In this document: positions 22,005 to 34,000 of the stretch, piece after piece
How the letters are laid out: every line of letters begins with the position of its first letter
Numbering within the stretch: the first letter of the stretch is position 1
NCBI RefSeq assembly: GCF_000002865.3
Contig: NW_001865064.1
Span: forward strand, 137,461 to 175,678
Length of the DNA: 38,218 nt
Direction: 5' to 3'
Source: Monosiga brevicollis MX1
Taxonomy: Eukaryota; Opisthokonta; Choanoflagellata; Craspedida; Salpingoecidae
Program-made: the position numbers and the translations under genes
Notes under the pieces: model-generated
The model's database searches: none
What the model was told of the DNA's origin: nothing
The model's input: the letters and a program-made list of their open reading frames with translations, nothing else

Positions 22005-22328
22005 TCTGTGAGGTGTGAGTGGGCTCTCGTTCATTCACTTCTCAAGTCCCTTTCTGACGCCGCTTTTTTTTTTCTTGTGTGGTGCATTGTCGGGACCATC
22101 GTGGTCCAGAGAAAAGAATTTAACCATAAGATCTGCAGTCAGTCCCAGGGCTTACTTTCTTTTTTTCTTTATTTTGACACACCCTGCTTGGTTTTCCCCT
22201 TGGCTGGCAAACTGATGCCGGAAAGGTCTTGAACATACACGCAACAAAAGGCATTGATGCTTCTGATGCAATTTAGAGTGCACACCACTGGCGGTTCTCG
22301 ACCTTTGGTTTGAATGTGCTCCGAGCGC
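22005..22328. other. convergent intergenic region
   Basis: Short T-rich region between the stop codons of the scaffold gene (+) and citron-like gene (-). It contains a minus-strand AATAAA. No exon seen. Confidence 0.6.
22168..22173 (-). promoter_or_regulatory. candidate poly(A) signal of citron-like gene
   Basis: Minus-strand AATAAA about 155 bp beyond the stop codon at 22329. Confidence 0.5.
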
Positions 22329-25300
22329 CTAACTCATCTCCTTGAGGGTGTCTTCCAAGTTTCGCAGTTGGTGTGAAAGCTCATTGACCGTGTCCAACTC
22401 GGATTCATGGTGGGCCAGGGCGGAGCGCAGAGAACGTGCAGAGCGGCGCGCACGTGTCACCATGGAAAGAAGTGGACGGGTCATCAAACTGAGCTGCATA
22501 TGACCTTGATCGTCGCGATGTAGCATAATCACGTCCTGATCGTAGCGAAAGACGCGCTCGACCCGTCGCACGGGCAGCATGGAGAGGCGATACGAGTCGG
22601 GTGTAAGGACAGCCAACTCCTTGGTGGCCGTAACCAGCACAAAAGTATGGCCAGCCCAAATGACTTGCTGCACACCGGCTGCGGTCCAGTCAAGCTTGAG
22701 GGTGTCGCCTGCCACCGGGCGGCCATTCTCTGTAACCAACAGGCCGTAGTCCTCGTAGACTAGCAGCGTACGGGTGGGGGCCAGGTCCACAATGTCGACC
22801 GCTCGTACGTCACCCGTCGTTTGGCGCGCCACGTGTTCGGCCAGCGCGCCGTTCTCCTCGTCCAGAACGGACATAACCTGCAACTTGACGGGATCAAGGC
22901 AGTACCAAACGTCATGGGCCATCCAGGCGAAGCGCTGGACACGGGGCATCCAGCGCAAGCTCGGCCCTGTGTGCGCAAATATGCGCCCGTTGGCCTGGCG
23001 CCGCAGCTGCAGGTCCAGAGAGTCCACGCTCGAGCTACTGTAAAAGTGGTGGGCCTCTGTGGTGGCCACGACCATGTACACGGCACCCTCGACCGAGCCG
23101 ACAGCAAAGCCAGTGACATCGGCCGGCTCAACCTCAGCCAGCTTGCTCATGTCAAAACCAGCTTCAATAATGGGTTCAGAGCGTCGTCGGGTGCTAACGT
23201 GGCGCCGAGGCTGGAACGGCACAGGACCCGTGCGCTTGGACCGCTCAAGTTGTGACATGTTGACAAAAGCCAGTGCACGCGACTCGCCATAGCACAAGAC
23301 GGCATAGCGTTGCCGCCGATGCTGGAAGACCTGCAGACTGTGTACTGCGTGCGTAAACGTCGTAAATGCCACGGCTTGTGTGCTCCCGGCAGTGCCACTC
23401 TGGGAGTCATCTTGCTGGACAATGTCTGCAAAGAGCAGACCGTCACTCGTTCCCACAAGCCATTCCGAATCTGTCCAGGGCAACTGCGCCAGGCCCGTAA
23501 TCTGCACATCGGGTAGCTGGAAGCGGGGGCGCACCTGCCATCCACTGGGGCTGGGGAAGTTGCGGTGGATAGCACGAATCTGCTTGGTGATGCTAGCCTT
23601 GATGCCGAGTGACGAGGCCACGAGCACCACGCGAAGCTCCATGTGGCCCGCCACCTGCACGGTCAGAGCAAGCGCCCGATCCTGCTCGCTGGGTGTCAAG
23701 TTTGCCAACTGTACCAATGGCTTGGGCAACTGCTCCCACAACTGGACGACATGGCTAATGTCACTCAAGTTGATGGTAACAACGGGGGGCGTGTGCGGTT
23801 CTGCGCCTCGTTCCTGTAAGACGACATGAGGCTCGCGCATGAGCACAGCTGCCTCGAAACGGCCGTGCGGAGCATGCTCACAGCCATCGACGACGGCCTG
23901 CACGGGCAAGTTGGGCTTGCGGGTCGGAAGAGGTGGCGGTGCTCGCTTGCCGTGGGGCTGATGTGCTGGTGCCTCAGGCAGCAAGCGCATGGGGCTTCCA
24001 TCGCTGCTAAAGCGAGTGTTGCGCATGCGCCGGGGCGAAGGGGTCATGATGGCGTCCGTCTCCCAAAATGCCTCTTGGTTGTGGTAAGGCGAAGCGGCCG
24101 ACTGTTGAGTCCGAGGAGCGTGCTCCGGCACCGGGTCAAGTCCAGCCGTGGACATGGCCGAAGGACGTCTAGTGGCAGCACGTGAAGCCATGACGCTATT
24201 TTCACCTCCATCGATTACTCGGTCGTATTGCTCACGCATAGTTTGCAGATCATGCTCGGCACGCTCGAGCTTGCTTTGTAGGAGACGAATCTCACGCTGA
24301 GCCTGCGGTCCTTCTTCTGTCCCCTCAGCAAAGATGGATCGTGAGCGCCGCAGGCCTTGGCGTGTGCGGGTAGACGCCGGTCCTGATCCCGGGGCCGAGC
24401 TCTTGGCCTGCAGCTCCTCCTGAAGGCGTTGAATTTTCTTCTCAGCCGCGTCCAGGGCCTGCCAAAGTTGACCGGTGCGCATGTCTTGAGCTGACCTATT
24501 GCTCGGCACACCAATCGCTCGTCGCAACGCACCTGAGATTGGGCAACAGCTTTTTCACTAGAAGCCAGCTCCTGCGCTGCGCTTGCTTCCTTCATCTCGC
24601 TCAGCTGACGTTGACCACCATCGGGGATGAGCACCGAGCGATCACAGCGCGCAATAAACTTGGAGGACTTGCAATGCACGTACCTGTTGCTCCAGACTTT
24701 CAATGCGGCGCTCGGCTCGCGTCAATTGATTTTGACACTTGTCAAGCTGGACCCCACAACAAGAAAACATTGTGGATTTGAGCGACAAGAGTTGTCCTGG
24801 GGTCAAGTAAGGAAACGGCAGGCAGGTTGAGACGCGTGAACCTACTTCCAGGCCAAGGCCCTCACGCTTAGCCGTCTCGTCTTGGCGCGAGCGCTGCGCT
24901 TCGCGCACCAATCGCTGTCGTTCGTCGGCCAGGGCCTCGGCGCTTTCAAGGCGAGCACGCAACTCGCAATTTTCCTCGTTCAAGCTGGCCAGTTGATCTT
25001 GCAGGGCATTTATGTTCGTCGTCATGCTGCTATTGCGGCGCAGCTTATCTACCAAGGTGTGGAAAAAGACCAGTTGGTGGGCTCATTATGCAAGCCAGCC
25101 ATACCAGCTTTCCAAACGAAAGCAGGCAAACAGGGGAGAGAAGAAGCGGGCCGAAAGCAACTTGGTTCTTCGTTTCTGTCTGGGTACCCGGGCACATGGG
25201 CATGTCACGCACCACGGTGTTGGTCGGACGTCGCAGCTTGCAACTTGTCGAGTTGGCTTTGTTGCTGTGCTCGGTCCGACTCAAGATTTGCCACCTGGTC

Positions 25301-27663
25301 TTTGAAGCGCTCCAGTTCCTCTTGCAAGGTCTTGACTTTGTGATCACGGTCAACAAGAGCACCTTGGTGCTGTTGTAGCTCAGCACGCGCGCTGGCAAGC
25401 CTTTCACGCAGCTCGGCCACTTCCCGTGAGCGCTCTGGGGCTTCAGATCCCTCCCGCACCGCTGTTTGGCTCTTGAGCGCTGTTCTGGGTTCCCTTGTTT
25501 TGTTGGTCGAATTGTTCACCAAGTCGGGTTCATGGCTGTAGGTGAAACCGACAAAGCTGAGGGCACTGGGATCAAAGTCCGAGTTGACTTGCACAAAGGG
25601 CTGATTTTGTGCGGCAAATTGGCGCAAGCTAGCAGGCTCCACCTCGTCAAAGTGAGAGGTGTCATCGGCCGTCTTCAGCTGAGGCACGAACGGCGGCTTA
25701 AGTCGCTGCAATACGCTGGGTTCAGTCAGTTGCAAGTCGCATAGGAATGGGTGGTTCATGGCAGCACGCACGGACGGCCGCTGGTCTTTGGCTGCAACGA
25801 GCGCAAAGACAAAGTCCTTAAATGACTGCGAGGTAGGTTCGGGAAAGTCTAAGCGAGAATGCTGGGGAAGACAAGAGCGAGCACATTGGTTGTGCCGCCG
25901 CGGGCGAAGCAAAAGACATGTCAACGTCCAGTGAGCCGGTGACTGCGCTCGGGTTTTGTCAAGCGCCTTTTTTTTTTTTCAAAACACTGCACGGGTTACC
26001 CAAAAGTTGCGAGAGTCGCGAATAAATAAGCACATGACGCTGCACGTACCACACCATCGGGGTCTTTGGATAGTTCTTCCAGAACCGGATACACCTCAAA
26101 GGCGTCGACACCAAAGGGTACATCGCCGTTGACCAGCTCAAAGACAGTAATGCCACATGCCCAGACGTCAACGGCTGCAGACTGGGGGGTGTATGCAATG
26201 TCTTGTTGTCCGTTGAAGGCACCCACCAGCTCGGGGGGCAGGTAGGCGGGGGTGCCCACTGGGCGAGAGTAGGCCATGCCGTTGCTGTCCGTGCGAATGG
26301 CACTACCAAAATCAACAAGACGCAGATGACCATCTGCGCCCACCATGAGGTTCTCGGCCTTGATGTCCTACGAAAGTACAGAGCAAAAGTTGTGCAGGCC
26401 AAACGGTGAGGCCAAACACGAGGCGAAGGGTACATCTGGCTGGAGTACGCATGGTGAAGGGGCAGGGACGTACGCGGTGAAGAAATCCAAGACCGTGCAA
26501 CTCCTCGAGCGCGAGGAGCAATTCAGCCACGTAGAAGCGCGCCACTTCCTCCTGCAAAACGGCGAGAGGTCAGCATCGAGCAAAGTCAGGCCAAGGGCAG
26601 GCTGCAGCGCATCCTCGCATCGCAGATTGTGTACTGTGTGCGGGCGCGACGAGGAGCCACACCGGAAAGCAGGGCCACCCGGACGTGTCCGGGTCGGTCC
26701 CAAAGAGGGCCTTGACTCGATCCATCAGGGCGAAGAGATCACCCCCCGGGTGGAAATCTAGCACCAGGTACAAGGCGGCGTTGTCGTGGAAGGTATAGTG
26801 GAGGTCTGTTTCAAACCCCAGAGAACGCACAACCCACCGAGATGAGTGCAGGGCGGGACCACGGTCGGCGGGCCAGAACAAGGGTCAATAACGTACGTGT
26901 AATCCACTGGGACTTGCCCATGCCGTTTGCAGCAACCATAACGTCGCGTTCTTCAAAGACTTGGGCCTGTATGGTGCAGCAAGTAACCTCGGGTCACGAT
27001 GCACAAGATGTAAAAGAAGCGGCAAAGAGGGGCGGAGCTCCATACTTGATCGTTGGCGCTTGCTGATTTGAGCAACGTCTTCATGGCAAAGAGCTGGTTG
27101 TTTTTGGTATCCTTGACCAGATCGACCTATCAGAAACAAATGTGCAGGCGATATCTGTCAGGAGACTCGCAGGAACCCAGGACGTGCCGCGCAAGGGACG
27201 CGCGCGACTTACTTTACCAAACTGGCCAGTGCCGAGGACCTTTTGGACCACAAAGTCTGACTTTTGCGGTTGATTCTGAACAAGAGCCTCATACAGGCCT
27301 TCGGCTGAAAAGGGGCAGCGAGGGGCGGGGCCAAGTACAAGGACGTGAGGTGGAACTGTGCTAGAGGGGTCCAGCCGAGCGGGTTGCTCGCGGGGTGAGA
27401 TCGCAGCTGGCAAGGGCGCACAGTTTTGCAAATAAGTGCTGATGGCATTGACACGACTGCGACTCTGGCGTGCCTGCTGCTTGAGGAGCTACGGATCATG
27501 CGGGGCACATGAGACTGGAAAGCTAGCCCAAGACGAGCACCGTGTGCGAGGGGTGGTGGTGGGAAGCTTGGGTGCGTACCGCACGGGAGAGGCCGACATA
27601 GTCTGTCAGGCACTCGGCAGACCAGCGCATGCAGCCGTGATCTTGCGTTGGCGCGGTGGCCAT
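22329..27663 (-). CDS. citron/MRCK-like AGC kinase with coiled coil and CNH domain
   Basis: Exons in transcript order: 27663-27580, 27488-27213, 27126-27046, 26966-26897, 26805 to about 26657, 26551-26474, 26367-26050, 25861-25213, 25048-24846, 24746-24684, 24604-24533 and about 24490-22329; roughly 1400 residues. The kinase has GTGQFGKV (Gly loop), FAMKTL (K136), LYLVLDFHPGGDL (hinge), HRDIKAEN, VDFGSA and PVGTPAYLPPEL. The AGC tail has PPFVPQLK followed by DDTSHFDE, then the hydrophobic motif FVGFTYS. Tail and activation segment resemble citron more than ROCK. Heptad coiled coils follow (VREGSEAPERSREVAELRER onward), then a CNH beta-propeller (VQITGLAQLPWTDSEWLVGT). C1, PH and CRIB domains are not visible. 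Citron and MRCK kinases act at the cleavage furrow and on myosin light chain. Two junctions are unsettled: the 3' end of the exon at 26805, and the 24604-24490 junction, where simple splicing leaves a one-base frame mismatch. Confidence 0.85.
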
Positions 27664-28190
27664 GGCAGCGGGTGTTGGTGGAAGGCTCCACTAGCTGGGA
27701 CTAGACCCTGGAAATGCCAAACCCGGGCGTGTTGGGCAGCCACAACCAATCACGGTTTGGGTTGCGCCCAGTGGAAATGTGGACAATGTCCCGGTCTGTT
27801 TCAATCGAGAAAAGGTGCACGCGCGGCGCACAAAAGAAGCGAAGCAGTCAAACGCGCGACCGCTAGTTGGGCCCCCAACTGGTTCTAATTGTGTGTGTGG
27901 GTATTCGAAGCGTCGTACATGGTTGAAGTATCAACAGTTGCGTGTCACCCGCCCCTCGGCCTGGGCGACTGACTGCAGGGGCAATCGCCCGATCGAGAAC
28001 AAGAAAAGAACAAAGCTCGCTCTTGGAGCTGTTGCTCTTCCTCTCCAAACTGCATGCATGCACGCACGATCGGCCATGGAATCAAACAAGGAGGAGAGGA
28101 GAGGAAGTTGATGTTCGATAAGCCCGAAGTTTTACAAAGTCGAGGTTGCAGCTTGCGCTGTTTGGAAGGTTTGTGGGATGCAGAAAAACC
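27664..28190. other. intergenic region
   Basis: Lies upstream of the citron-like start codon and downstream of the monooxygenase-like gene, both on the minus strand. It presumably holds the citron-like promoter. No supported exon or repeat. Confidence 0.55.
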
Positions 28191-29288
28191 TTAAAGCATA
28201 GGGTGCTGCCGTGCTGTACACCATCCACGTGTTGGCAAGATCAGGCGAGGAAGGATCTCCCTATTCATATCCTGGTGCAAAAATTTTCGCAGGGAGTCGT
28301 GCTCGGCTGAGCCCTTGTGATGCGTTCCGGCACTGCGAGTCCGGGCCTGCTTGATGCCAACTTCCTCAAAGACGGAGGCGCCCCAGGGATCGTCCTCTTT
28401 GGGGGTGCGGTGGAACATGTAGATGAGAGCGGTGCTGTGGTCCTGCAGCTCGGCCTTGAAGCGTTGGAAGGCCATGAAAAATCCATGCGCCATGACAAAG
28501 AAACTCCCTTCGCCGAGGCGCGAGACAAATTGGGGCGGCAGAGAACTCTCGGGATCTTTCAATAGACCATGTATCAACATTTGGCCGCCCCAACGAAGGC
28601 CCTCCTCATCCACAACCCGATGGCGCCGGAGCTTGCTGTGCACTCCGCTCGCGTCAATGACGAGGTCAAATACGCCGAGCGGCTGGCCTTGGCCGTCGAG
28701 CAGTTCGCTGGCCTGACCACCCTCGACGGGACGCAGGTCCTGCACGTCTTGGCTGTAGCGAATGTCGACGCGTTCAGGACACTCACGCATGGCATCGAGG
28801 AAGAGCTCACGCAAGCCGGCGCGCGATGACTCGGGCTCGTCAGGCATCGAGCGCGGGAAGAGCCACTTGAGGAGGGCCGGCTTCCACCGCACGCTCATGG
28901 GCGCATCGGCACTGGCACTGAACACCTTGGTGACGTTGCTGTTGGGCCGAGAAACCTCGCCATAGCGGTGAAACATGCCCGCAGCGCGCAGGGTCGCCTG
29001 CAGACCGATCCCAAAAGCGCGGTCGTGAGCAAATTTGACAAGGAGAAGCGAGATCTATCCCGACCAAACGGTGCCGCAACGCAGTAAACACGGCAGTGGT
29101 TGTACCTGGCCCTCGGCATTCAGATCAAGGCCGTAGCCTTCATCCCGGTTGGCTTCGGCACGCTCAAAAATGGTGAGCTGAGCCGCTGGGAGGCGCCGGA
29201 TGATAATGGCACCCGCCGCGACACCGCTGAGACCGGCGCCCACGATGGCAATGCGTGGCATGGCAAGGGGTCCGGGTGCAGCGGCCAT
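28191..29288 (-). CDS. FAD-dependent monooxygenase-like protein, short
   Basis: Two exons: 29288-29106 and 28997-28191, giving 329 residues in phase. The N-terminus (PRIAIVGAGLSGVAAG) is a GxGxxG Rossmann FAD-binding motif, followed by the acidic end of the second strand (LTIFERAE). The middle has VFDLVIDASGVHSKLRR, the DG-type motif of the PHBH/FAD_binding_3 hydroxylase fold. The C-terminal GD(A/S) FAD-ribityl motif normally found about 290-310 residues in is not seen; the frame stops soon after RLILPTRGW. Family members are usually nearer 400 residues. The gene is therefore truncated, has a missed last exon, or uses a divergent C-terminus. Substrate unknown. Confidence 0.72.
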
Positions 29289-30605
29289 TTGATCAGCTGT
29301 CCCGATGGACTAGGAGGAAAAAAATGCCGAGACACCCTGATCGCCCCCGCTTTGGACACCGTTGCCCCAGTCCTCATCGCATGACTCCTCTCACCACCAC
29401 CAAAGAGCGTCGTCAGCGAGCGAATGAATCTCTCCACGCCAGGTTGCGATGTCCACGATGTGCCAGAGTGGGGGCGCCCCCCTCCCCCCCATAGGCCGGA
29501 AGGAGTAGGACGGCTGTCATTCAGGGCGGACAGCTGTCAAATCACGCCGATGGTGCGTGTACATACGTAAACGGATATACTTGCCCACTGAACATGTATC
29601 GTTACAATGTCCTGAGTGGGTCATCTCAAATTAGTGTAAGCTCGAACGTTCAAAAGTTTGCACCCATTGTCGTTTTGGTCGAGCCGAGATGTGAGTGCTT
29701 CAGGGTCAGGAAATGGCGTTCAACGGGCAAGGCGTCGGGGGCGGGGGCGGGGTTTGTGAGGCAGCGCAGCCTCCTGCACGATTTGGGAATGACACATGTA
29801 GCACGCTTGATGAAATCCGTTTTTTTTTAAATTGGCAGTCGCTGATCTCCGCCCCAAGAAAAGAACTTTGCATCGCTCCTTTGATGTCGGATAGCCGGCC
29901 ACCTACCTGATCGACCAAGGTGAGGAGCATTGGAACTCGAATCATCTTGATTTCATGTCTTGATGTTTTGGTGCAGGGGTAAAATCTAATTTGAGACCTG
30001 TGGTCAGGGCGTGTGGTGTATGTCCAGCTCGCACGATCAAGTATCCAACACGCACCTCGAGACACAAGTATGGGCGGACTTGTGTGCTTGAAGTAGCCAT
30101 CAATCCAATTGAGCGCGCCTTCTCCTACAGCGGCGTGCCGTGGCGATTGTCGCGAACCCACAGTGCGCACGGTGACAAAAGCCACACTCAACGCAGCAGG
30201 TGGCACAAGGTTCTCCCCATACACACAGGCGTAAGCCAGTCGTAGGTACTGTGCAACGAGCAGCGCCGTGTCTACACGTTTCGACGATGCTTCAGTCCTG
30301 TACGCGCGGCTTCAGAGCATGTCAGGCCAGGGGAGTCATGCACATATGCGTACATGCATGCATATGCCGGCTGCAGAAGAAAGAACTTCATGCTTCTATT
30401 TCTCTGTGCGATCTCAGTTCTTTTGTTCCCTGTTGTTGTTACATGTGGTAGCTGTGCTTTTCCCTTTCTCTCTTTCTCAAACCGACCAAACCAATTCATT
30501 TCTCTCTCTCTCTCTCTTTCGCGCTTCAGTCTCCCTCTCTCTCTCTCGCGCATGCTCTGCTCTGTGTGTGTGTGTGCGTGTGTGTGCTTGTGTGCGTGTG
30601 TGTGC

Positions 30606-30659
<54 letters not shown>

Positions 30660-31076
30660 GTGTGTGTGCGTGTGTGTCGTCTCGGTTGGATCTGGTTCAT
30701 TGGCGGCAAGTGTGCGCGTGCCTCTCATCGCAGGAGCGTATCACTTTGAGCAGATGGCTAACTTGACGGCCACAAGATTCGATCTTCGACCGGTGATACT
30801 GGATCGCGATTCGGCAGTTGATGCCCGGAGCTGGGCAAATACCAAACCCAAGAGTTGCAAGAGGCGAATGGCGGTGAGTCATTCGTCTTCTTGAAGATAC
30901 TGCTGAGAAGGCTGGACCCATCGGAGAGCCTGCTGCTCGTTTGTTGGCTGCCATTGGATGCAGTCCGCCAGGCCCACTTTTCAATGTCGGACAACGCTTG
31001 TATTTCGAGGGGCTCAGGAAATTGGTGTGTCTGCAGGTCGTCTGAGGCGATTGGGGTTTGAGAACTGATCGATACT
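29289..31076. other. 1.8-kb spacer with TC and TG microsatellites
   Basis: Divergent spacer between the monooxygenase-like gene (-) and the ankyrin-kinase-PARP gene (+). It has a TC-rich run (30501-30548) and a long TG tract (30562-30677). An ATG at 30754 opens a 40-codon stretch ending at a good donor (30874), but it cannot be joined in frame to the ATG at 31077. It may be a leader exon or nothing. Confidence 0.5.
30501..30677 (+). repeat. (TC)n then (TG)n microsatellites
   Basis: TC repeats with interruptions (30501-30548), then TG/CG-interrupted TG repeats (30562-30677). Confidence 0.92.
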
Positions 31077-34000
31077 ATGCGTTCGGACGGAGTACAGCTG
31101 TACAAGGCCTGTGGTTCAGCCGATCCCCGAAAGGCGCTGCAACTGTTGAAGAGTTGGGGCTCCCAAAGAATTCGATCTGCTGCTACATACAAAGATGAGG
31201 TACATCATCATACCTTTGCCGTTTGTTCTGATGGCGGTGGGCGTATGGGCTACTACGCTTTGAAAGCCCGCCTTTTTTTTCCCCACATGTCACCACCTTT
31301 GAGGGCTCATGTTGCTGCACCTGGTCGCTATTCACAAACAGGATGATGGCACTACACCGCTGCATGGCGCCTGCCTTAACGGTCATGCAAAGGTGGTGCA
31401 GATGCTGTTGAAGCACAACGTTGATACCAAAGCCAAGGACACCGTCAGTGCTCTCCTCTTCTTCCTCATATGGCTGCTCTTTGACTTTGACCGCTTCCCT
31501 GCCGCCCGCCTTCTCTCTTCCATTTGGCATACCGCCTGCAAACAATGTATATCGCCAACACTTGATGATGTCACATCTGTATGTGATGGACCTTAGGTTG
31601 GCGAGACACCACTGCACAAGGCCTGTGATCAAGGTCAAGTAGAGGTGGTCGAGACGTTGTTGGTGCACGATGCTGATGTTGAAGCCAGGACCAACGTGAG
31701 TGCCTTCCTCTTCTCACTCACCATGGCTGTGCTCTGAAGTCGACCACTTCTCTTCTCCCACTCTTTTTTGGTCTGCCATTCATGGCGATGCATCGACAAA
31801 TAGGGCGGCAGTACACCACTGCACAACGCCTGTCATCATGGTCATGTGGAGATTGTGAAGATGCTCTTGACACATGGTGCTGGTGCCAAAGTTGAGAACA
31901 CCGTTAGTATCTACCTGCCCGCTATTGCCGATCCTCGTCATCAAAGTGCCTTCACCTTTTGACATGATTGTGCTCCGCATGGACGTGATGGACAGCACGG
32001 TATCACGCCACTTCACCATGCTTGCCTCAACGGGCATGTCGAAGTGGTGGAGATGCTTTTGAAGTGCAGCGCTGATGCTGAAGCCAAGACCAAAGTGAGT
32101 GCCTGCCACTCCCTCGACTCTTTGATGATGTTGTTTCGTTTTTCTGGTGACAGCGGCGGTTGCTTGGGCTTGGCATGCTTTATTGCGACACTTTTTCCCC
32201 ACGTTGTTGATCCCTGTTCTCCTACTGTCGCGTGCTTTCACCACTGTCGCTTTTTTTTTTCGCGAGAACCGGGTCCCACACGCCACTTTGATTCTTCACT
32301 GCTCGTCACGCCTCTTGCTCAGGTGGCTTGTTGTGCTCATCTGTTGAACAGTATGGCAAGGCACCACTCGATTTGGCGCGCCAATGTGGACATGGCGACA
32401 AACTGGAGCCCGTGTTTGCAGCTCACAGGGCTGCAAATAACACTCAGCGTCGTCCAACTGTTTCGCAAGCCTCTCGTTCAGTGAGCGTAAGCTCCTCTTC
32501 CCAGGCACGATTTTGCTTGTCTGGCAAGCGTCATTGTTACTTCAGTTGAGGTGTCTGACCCTTGTCCTTTGCCTCGTGCCTCTAGGGTGCAAGCCATGGT
32601 GCTCGGCCAACATCTGCACCCTCTGCCGCCCATTCAGACCCCAGGCGACAGCCACGCTCACTTGCTACGCAGCCCAAGTCGCCTCAGCCCATCACCTGGC
32701 TACCTCCGCTGCCTAGTGTGACCCCGACTGTGGAGGTTCGTCTTCTGGCATCGAGCATCGAAAATATTGCATCACCGCCATATTATCTCTCTGGCTCAAC
32801 ATCCATGCTGATACCACCTCATGTTGCTTTGCCCACGCAATTGGGACAGATGATGGCCTCGGTGGTTGTGGCAATCTCATCGTTTTCCACACCTCGATGC
32901 CTTTGTCTCCGGGGCCCTTCAGCACAACGCCAGCGTGCGACCCCTTGCCACGGCAATCAAAGAGATGCTTGACGCAGCGCCCGTGGATTTACCTGACATG
33001 GACTGGGTCGCTTTTCGAGACCAGACAACTGCGGCCGTTGCTGCGCTTGACGAGGTGTTTGCAATCCCCGAGGTTCTTACCGCTCGCATGAGTCAAGCGA
33101 GCCAAGGAAGCGCCACTCTTGAAGAAGAGCTCGAGGCAATGCATGACCTCGCATGCAAGCCCAGATTGGAACCAGTTCTGCATGCACTTTGTGCAACACT
33201 GGCAACGTTTCCTGCTCCGTCCACTGCCAATCCTTGCACGCCAAAAAACCCACCAAAAAGTCTCGTAGAAGCGATTGACGAGCTGGGCAACCTTCAAAAC
33301 GTGGTGGATCCGGAGTGTTCACGCCGCCTGACGACTGGCAACAATTATATCGAGCGCCTTGTACTTGCGCTCATCGACGCTCTGGATAAGATTGCACAAG
33401 AGGGAATCAAGGACACAAGCAGTCGCGTGCAAAATTTGCGCCAACGAGCCACGCGTCAGCCAGTCAATCGGGTATCTGCACCTCAAGACTTGTCCAACGC
33501 TTGGGAGAGACTTTGTCAAGCTCATCAGAACCTCAGCCACTCTGACCAGAATGGGCTCAACGCGGTGGCCCAGCAGCAGGCCTCGTCCAACAACAAGCAT
33601 CACGCTTGGTATTTGACGTTTGTATATCATGAGGCACATGCCTTGGCGCAACAGCTGCAAGACATGATCGACTGGCAGGCTCAGACAGTGTCTGTGTTGT
33701 CTGCATGCAAGGACCTAGCAATGAGTCTGTCTCAGAGCGTTGATGACCAAACCTTGTCCGTACATGAGGAGCTAGCACAGCTGACCGAGCGCATGCGTCA
33801 AACGATGACTGCTTTGAGTTACCTGCCAGACGACATGCGCTCTGGCCCTGAGCAAGAACTGCAGGAGATGAGGGCAAAGCAAACCGCCCTACAAGGGCAA
33901 CTGCAAGGCCGGTCACACGTCGATCACATAGCCAGGCTGGCACAGCTGCTCCACCAGCACTTTCCGGCCTTGCTAGTGTTTTTGCGCCCGGAGCAGAGCA

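Noticed and set aside
30754-30874. Possible first coding exon of the ankyrin-kinase-PARP gene
   Set aside because: It ends in a good donor, but all frames before the ATG at 31077 carry stops after the nearest acceptor, so it cannot extend the protein. It could only be a leader.
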